Part shown: positions 60,984-64,000 of the stretch, one piece after another
How the letters are laid out: the number at the start of each line of letters is the position of its first letter
How positions within the stretch are numbered: the stretch's first letter is position 1
Source of the DNA: Anaerolineae bacterium
Lineage (GTDB): Bacteria > Chloroflexota > Anaerolineae > Aggregatilineales > Phototrophicaceae
NCBI GenBank assembly: GCA_019912965.1
Contig: JAIOHM010000204.1
Span: 1-64,000, forward strand
Direction of reading: 5' to 3'
DNA length: 64,000 nucleotides
The notes under the pieces: model-generated
Told to the model about the DNA's origin: nothing
Databases searched by the model: none
The model's input: only the letters and a program-made list of their open reading frames with translations
Made by a program: the position numbers and the translations under genes

Positions 60984-60992
60984 TGCCATAAT
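60984..60992 (+). promoter_or_regulatory. Candidate extended -10 promoter
   Basis: TGC-CATAAT lies 38 bases before the ATG of the APH-family kinase; weak first base of the hexamer. Confidence 0.35.
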
Positions 60993-61030
60993 CATTCCAT
61001 CCGCACCATTCACCAGAAAGGCCGCCCACC

Positions 61031-62041
61031 ATGTTCACTACATCGCCGCCCGCCTTCATCGATTACCTCACCGCCCATTACCCGGGCGCACAGAGGACCG
61101 ATTTCAAACGCATCAGCGGCGGTTGGGAATGTGATATTTATACCTTTCGGCTGACGTTTGCGGATGGCAACAGCCGTGAGCTGATTTTGCGGGTGTATTT
61201 GGGCAATGATGGCATCCAAAAAGCTGCACATGAGGGCGATGGAATGCGGCAGCTTTATCAAGCGGGGTATCCTGTGCCGGAAATGCTGCTGCAAGAAACC
61301 GGGACAGCCGTACTCGGCAAACCCTTTCTGGTGATGGAAAAGCTGAATGGGCAGGGTTTATGGGCTGCTTTGAGCATTGCGCCGCCGGAGCAAGAAAATC
61401 ATCTGCTCAACCAATTTGGGCGGGTGGTGGCGCAGTTGCACCAAATCGATTGGAGGCCTTTCACCCCGCACGCCGCCCGTTATCAGAACAACCCGCCCGC
61501 CGCGCTGGATGACATGCTCAATAGCTTTCGTCGCCTGTACACCGAATTTGAAGTTTCCGGTTTTCTGAAAATGCTGGATTGGATGGATGCTCAAAAAGCC
61601 GCTTTCGCCGTACAGCCTGCAGTAGTGCATCTGGATTTTCACGCCAACAACGTATTTCTACAGGAGGACGGTCACTTGAGTGTGATCGACTGGTCACAGC
61701 TTACCGTTGCCGACTACCGTGCCGACTTGTCGTGGACGTTGATGATTATGGGCGATAACGGCAAACCCGGTTGGCGCGAAAAAATCTTGACCGCTTATAC
61801 TAACGCAGCAGGCCATCCGGTCGAACATCTGGATTACTTCGATGCCCTCAGTTACACCAAACTGCTCGGCAGCACCGTGATTTCTCTGCGCGTCGGGTCG
61901 GAAAAATTGGGAATGCGCCCGGAAAGCATCGAAACCATGAAACAGCAGGGCGCTTCCACCCGTTCGGTGTATCAACGGCTGCAAGCCATCACCGGAATTG
62001 CTGTGCCGGAGGTCGAAGCCGTGCTGCGGGAGATCGACTAA
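61031..62041 (+). CDS. APH-family phosphotransferase
   Basis: A 336-residue kinase of the aminoglycoside phosphotransferase/choline kinase fold. An N-lobe strand with ELILRVYLGN, a helix AHEGDGMRQLYQAGYPVPEM, catalytic loop VVHLDFHANNVFL (about 198-210, the Asp in LDFHANN) and metal-binding Asp in SVIDWSQ are present. N-lobe Lys is replaced by Arg (LRVYL), an acceptable change in this family. Likely substrates are small alcohols such as homoserine, choline or sugars; real antibiotic resistance is not implied. AAAGGCC lies before the ATG. It is convergent with the UDP-glycosyltransferase gene. Confidence 0.82.
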   Translation: MFTTSPPAFIDYLTAHYPGAQRTDFKRISGGWECDIYTFRLTFADGNSRELILRVYLGNDGIQKAAHEGDGMRQLYQAGYPVPEMLLQETGTAVLGKPFLVMEKLNGQGLWAALSIAPPEQENHLLNQFGRVVAQLHQIDWRPFTPHAARYQNNPPAALDDMLNSFRRLYTEFEVSGFLKMLDWMDAQKAAFAVQPAVVHLDFHANNVFLQEDGHLSVIDWSQLTVADYRADLSWTLMIMGDNGKPGWREKILTAYTNAAGHPVEHLDYFDALSYTKLLGSTVISLRVGSEKLGMRPESIETMKQQGASTRSVYQRLQAITGIAVPEVEAVLREID

Positions 62042-62107
62042 AAATGCAATGTTTTGCACAAATGCAGCGGCAGTTTCCCTTGATTCCACTGCACAATGAC
62101 AAACTTT

Positions 62108-62225
62108 GCACAGCGGCGGCTGCTCCCGTACATTCGCTGCACACTACGGCGCTCCTCGTCTTTCCCGCCGTTCACTGCAAATTGTGCAGTAGCGCTCCCC
62201 GTCCTTCCCGCCAGACAGTGCAGCG
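62108..62225. repeat. Imperfect direct repeats between convergent genes
   Basis: Two similar units, TGCACACTACGGCGCTCCTC (from 62138) and TGCAGTAGCGCTCCCCGTCC (from 62185), each continue into TTTCCCGCC or TTCCCGCC. A weaker third copy begins at 62108. TGCA-flanked units recur about every 47 bp. The 195-bp gap holds no supported gene. Confidence 0.5.
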
Positions 62226-62236
62226 GAAAAAGTGAA

Positions 62237-63493
62237 TCAAGTTGTGTATCGTTCAATCAACCGGATTGCTTCTTTGATGCCGTTCTCCGTTCGAACAGCC
62301 TGTCCCAATGCTTTCGCCTTTGCCTGCATATTTCCATTGCTAACAGCCTGTTGAATGGCATCGGCTAAACGCGCGGCGGTGAGTTTCTTACGGGGAATTG
62401 GCTTCGGCCCAACACCAAGAGCCGTGATACGCGCGCCCCAATAAAACTGATCGCCCAGAAAAGGCACGATGATCGAGGGAACACCTGCCCGCAGTCCCGC
62501 CCCGGTCGTACCCGCCCCACCATGATGCACTATCGCCGCCATGCGCTGGAAAAGCCAATCGTGTGGAGCATAATCCAGTTTAAAAATATTCGCTGGCAAA
62601 TCGGCTGTGCGGATGCCATCCCAGCCAGTCAATATGATGCCGCGCTGCCCACTCTCTCGCAGCCCATCCAGAACGATTTGCGCGGTTGCTTCCGGGTCAC
62701 GGCTTGCCATGCTGCCAAAACCAATCGAAACTGGTGCTGAGCCGCTGGCTAAAAATTCCAGCAGATCAGGGGGCGGCTGCCAATCCGTTTGGTCAGGCGG
62801 AAACCAGTATCCAGTGAGATGGCTGCGTAAATTCCAATCGTTGGGGCTGGTGACCACCTGTGGACTGAAGGCATTCAGAATCGGCGCTTGGCGCAGTCGC
62901 CGCCGGAAGTCACCCGCGCTGATAGATGGTAATTCCAACTTTTGAGTTCGGAGTTTATTGGTTGCTGCGCCAAAAATTGACCAGGTGAGCTGTTCAATCA
63001 GGTAGCCTGTCGTCCGGTTATAAAGTGAACCGAGATTCATCTGTGAAGGCCACATCGGATGTGGAAAAGCGCCCGTTATGAGGTAGGGTTGCAGCGCAGC
63101 CAAGACATAAGGTACGTTCAATTTTTCAGCCAAAGATTGGACAGGGATGCATAACCCAATATGGCAAATAATCGCCTCGGCATCCTGCACAGCATCCCAA
63201 AGATCAAAAACAATTTGTTGGGTGCTGTCCTGCATCACGCGGCGGCCTTCACGAATGAGTGCTATGGGGTTGCGCCCGCTGTTCACCAGATTGCGACCCG
63301 ATTCGCCTTCGATAAGCTGTTGAAAATCGACTGAGATAGGACGCCAATCCAGGCCAGCCTGTTTTACTTGTGGCTCAAAGTTTACGGAGGTGACCATAAC
63401 GGGGGTATATCCCGCCGCTTTGAGTGCCTGCGCCAGCATGATAAAGGGCTGGACATCGCCTTGTGAACCGGTAGTCAGAATCGCAGTCCGCAT
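62237..63493 (-). CDS. UDP-glycosyltransferase-like GT1 enzyme
   Basis: A 418-residue GT-B enzyme of the MurG/macrolide or sterol glucosyltransferase group. N-terminal MRTAILTTGSQGDVQPFIML is the GT28-type glycine loop; the C-terminal donor motif reads HDWLFQRMAAIVHHGGAGTT then GAGLRAGVPSIIVPFLGDQ, with the HHGGAGT and D-Q residues that hold the UDP-sugar. Overall it resembles sterol 3-beta-glucosyltransferases and antibiotic glycosyltransferases; the acceptor is unknown. The ATG at 63493 has GAGG eight bases upstream. No biosynthetic cluster surrounds it. Confidence 0.85.
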   Translation of the reverse strand: MRTAILTTGSQGDVQPFIMLAQALKAAGYTPVMVTSVNFEPQVKQAGLDWRPISVDFQQLIEGESGRNLVNSGRNPIALIREGRRVMQDSTQQIVFDLWDAVQDAEAIICHIGLCIPVQSLAEKLNVPYVLAALQPYLITGAFPHPMWPSQMNLGSLYNRTTGYLIEQLTWSIFGAATNKLRTQKLELPSISAGDFRRRLRQAPILNAFSPQVVTSPNDWNLRSHLTGYWFPPDQTDWQPPPDLLEFLASGSAPVSIGFGSMASRDPEATAQIVLDGLRESGQRGIILTGWDGIRTADLPANIFKLDYAPHDWLFQRMAAIVHHGGAGTTGAGLRAGVPSIIVPFLGDQFYWGARITALGVGPKPIPRKKLTAARLADAIQQAVSNGNMQAKAKALGQAVRTENGIKEAIRLIERYTT

Positions 63494-63584
63494 GTGGCTA
63501 CCTCGCATCGTGAATTATGTCACAAGTTGTTTTGGGGAGAGTATCATGCTTTTCGTCAGGGAGTCAACAATCGGGTTTAGAACC

Positions 63585-63684
63585 TATCCATAAACCACCG
63601 TATACAGCGGCAAACAACTTGTTTTGCTCCCTTCCCCTGCGTGCGGGGGAAGGGCTGGGGTTAGGGGTAAACGGTTTATGGATA
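63585..63684. repeat. 100-bp inverted-repeat element
   Basis: Ends are perfect inverted repeats, TATCCATAAACC (63585-63596) and GGTTTATGGATA (63673-63684). Inside is a strong hairpin CCCTTCCCC / GGGGAAGGG (63629-63654) followed by a G/T-rich stretch. It looks like a small MITE-like or REP-like element and has no coding capacity. Confidence 0.6.
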
Positions 63685-63689
63685 GATAC

Positions 63690-64000
63690 TTACTCAAACA
63701 TGACCCAGCGAGGGCGTAAAGGTAAGCGGGTGCGGATTCGTTCCGCGATCAGTCGCAGATCGCTCCCATCCGCCCGCATGATATACAGATCAACTTGCCC
63801 TGCTTCATCCGAGGACACGAAAGCGATCCACGCCCCGTCCGCTGACCAGCGCGGAAAATTACTGGAACGCCGTGCATCGCGTCCACCCCGGCGTGGCGGA
63901 AAATCGCTAAGCTGGCGAGGGATGCCGCCCGGTTTGACGATAAAAATATCGGCGTTACCGCTGCCCGCCGTCGGCATCGAAAACACCCGCCAACCATCTG
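63690..64000 (-). CDS. TolB/PD40-like beta-propeller protein, C-terminal fragment
   Basis: About 103 visible residues running off the window edge (frame continues as DGWRVFSMPTAGSG). It has WD40-like PD40 blades: ADIFIVKPGG then PRWSADGAWIAFVSSDEAGQ with VDLYIMRADGSDLRLIAE, ending at a proper stop. TolB-type propellers scaffold periplasmic or secreted complexes. The N-terminus, hence any signal peptide or fused domain, is not visible. A copy of an inverted-repeat element lies directly downstream. Confidence 0.7.
   Translation of the reverse strand, partial: DGWRVFSMPTAGSGNADIFIVKPGGIPRQLSDFPPRRGGRDARRSSNFPRWSADGAWIAFVSSDEAGQVDLYIMRADGSDLRLIAERIRTRLPLRPRWVMFE

Noticed and set aside
62044-62235. 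63-codon frame with several cysteines
   Set aside because: It lies fully in imperfect direct repeats between convergent genes and has no ribosome site.
1-64000. tRNA, rRNA or riboswitch genes
   Set aside because: Looked for T-loop strings, rRNA-like conserved blocks and common riboswitch cores in the gaps; none was convincing by eye.

Overview
The window looks like chromosomal DNA of a bacterium of the phylum Chloroflexota, probably an Anaerolineae-like lineage. This is inferred from the gene mix, not measured: DUF5939-type cyclases, WD40-bearing STAND ATPases and kinases, many PAS/GAF histidine kinases, exported SH3 and beta-helix proteins, ATP-grasp accC, FtsH, and intergenic heptanucleotide repeats. 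No rRNA, tRNA or CRISPR array was seen. Coding density is high and genes run on both strands.

Layout. Positions 1-4.5 kb hold a cut-off GNAT acetyltransferase, a PPOX-type flavoprotein, a DUF5939 nucleotide cyclase, a sirtuin and a DUF1990-like protein. At 4.8-7.5 kb is a DUF4062/NB-ARC/TPR STAND protein whose TPRs are near-identical 120-bp DNA repeats. A repeat-filled spacer (7.5-8.2 kb) precedes an exported beta-propeller protein, a pair of 2TM DUF4231/SLATT-like proteins, a DoxX-like protein, a CoA-binding protein, a GT39-type glycosyltransferase and a histidine kinase/nucleoside phosphorylase pair (to 16.6 kb). Then come minus-strand genes for a membrane protein, a Clp-N-only protein, a GH13 alpha-amylase and FtsH (to 22 kb).

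Positions 22.4-24.9 kb carry FHA protein - sigma factor - zinc anti-sigma-like protein - thioredoxin reductase. This order resembles the actinobacterial SigR/RsrA/TrxB thiol-stress circuit. Next are an unusual APH-fold kinase with a long helical N-terminus, an EEP-family phosphatase, a three-gene two-component operon (28.4-32.8 kb), endonuclease III, and a 1535-residue kinase-nSTAND-WD40 protein (34.4-39.1 kb). Positions 39-52 kb are mixed: exported proteins, a stand-alone LexA-type DNA-binding domain, an SDR, histidine kinases, DUF983, accC and a CgeB-like glycosyltransferase.

The most striking accessory block is 51.5-58.8 kb. It holds an AAA-TPR protein ending in a C-type-lectin/FGE-like domain, immediately followed by an AAA-TIR protein, in an arrangement that looks like a two-ATPase conflict or immune system. 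Beside it lie a frameshifted small membrane gene, a diverged copy of a repeat also found at 7.6 kb, a GAAC-N4-GTTC SOS-box-like palindrome and a solitary HK97-type phage portal gene. The window ends with a beta-helix/SH3 exported protein, an APH-family kinase, a UDP-glycosyltransferase-like protein and a cut-off TolB-like protein.

Two themes recur. First, there are four separate STAND/AAA signalling ATPases plus 2TM candidate effectors. Second, arrays of 7-bp repeats like cyanobacterial STRRs occur between genes and also inside two genes.
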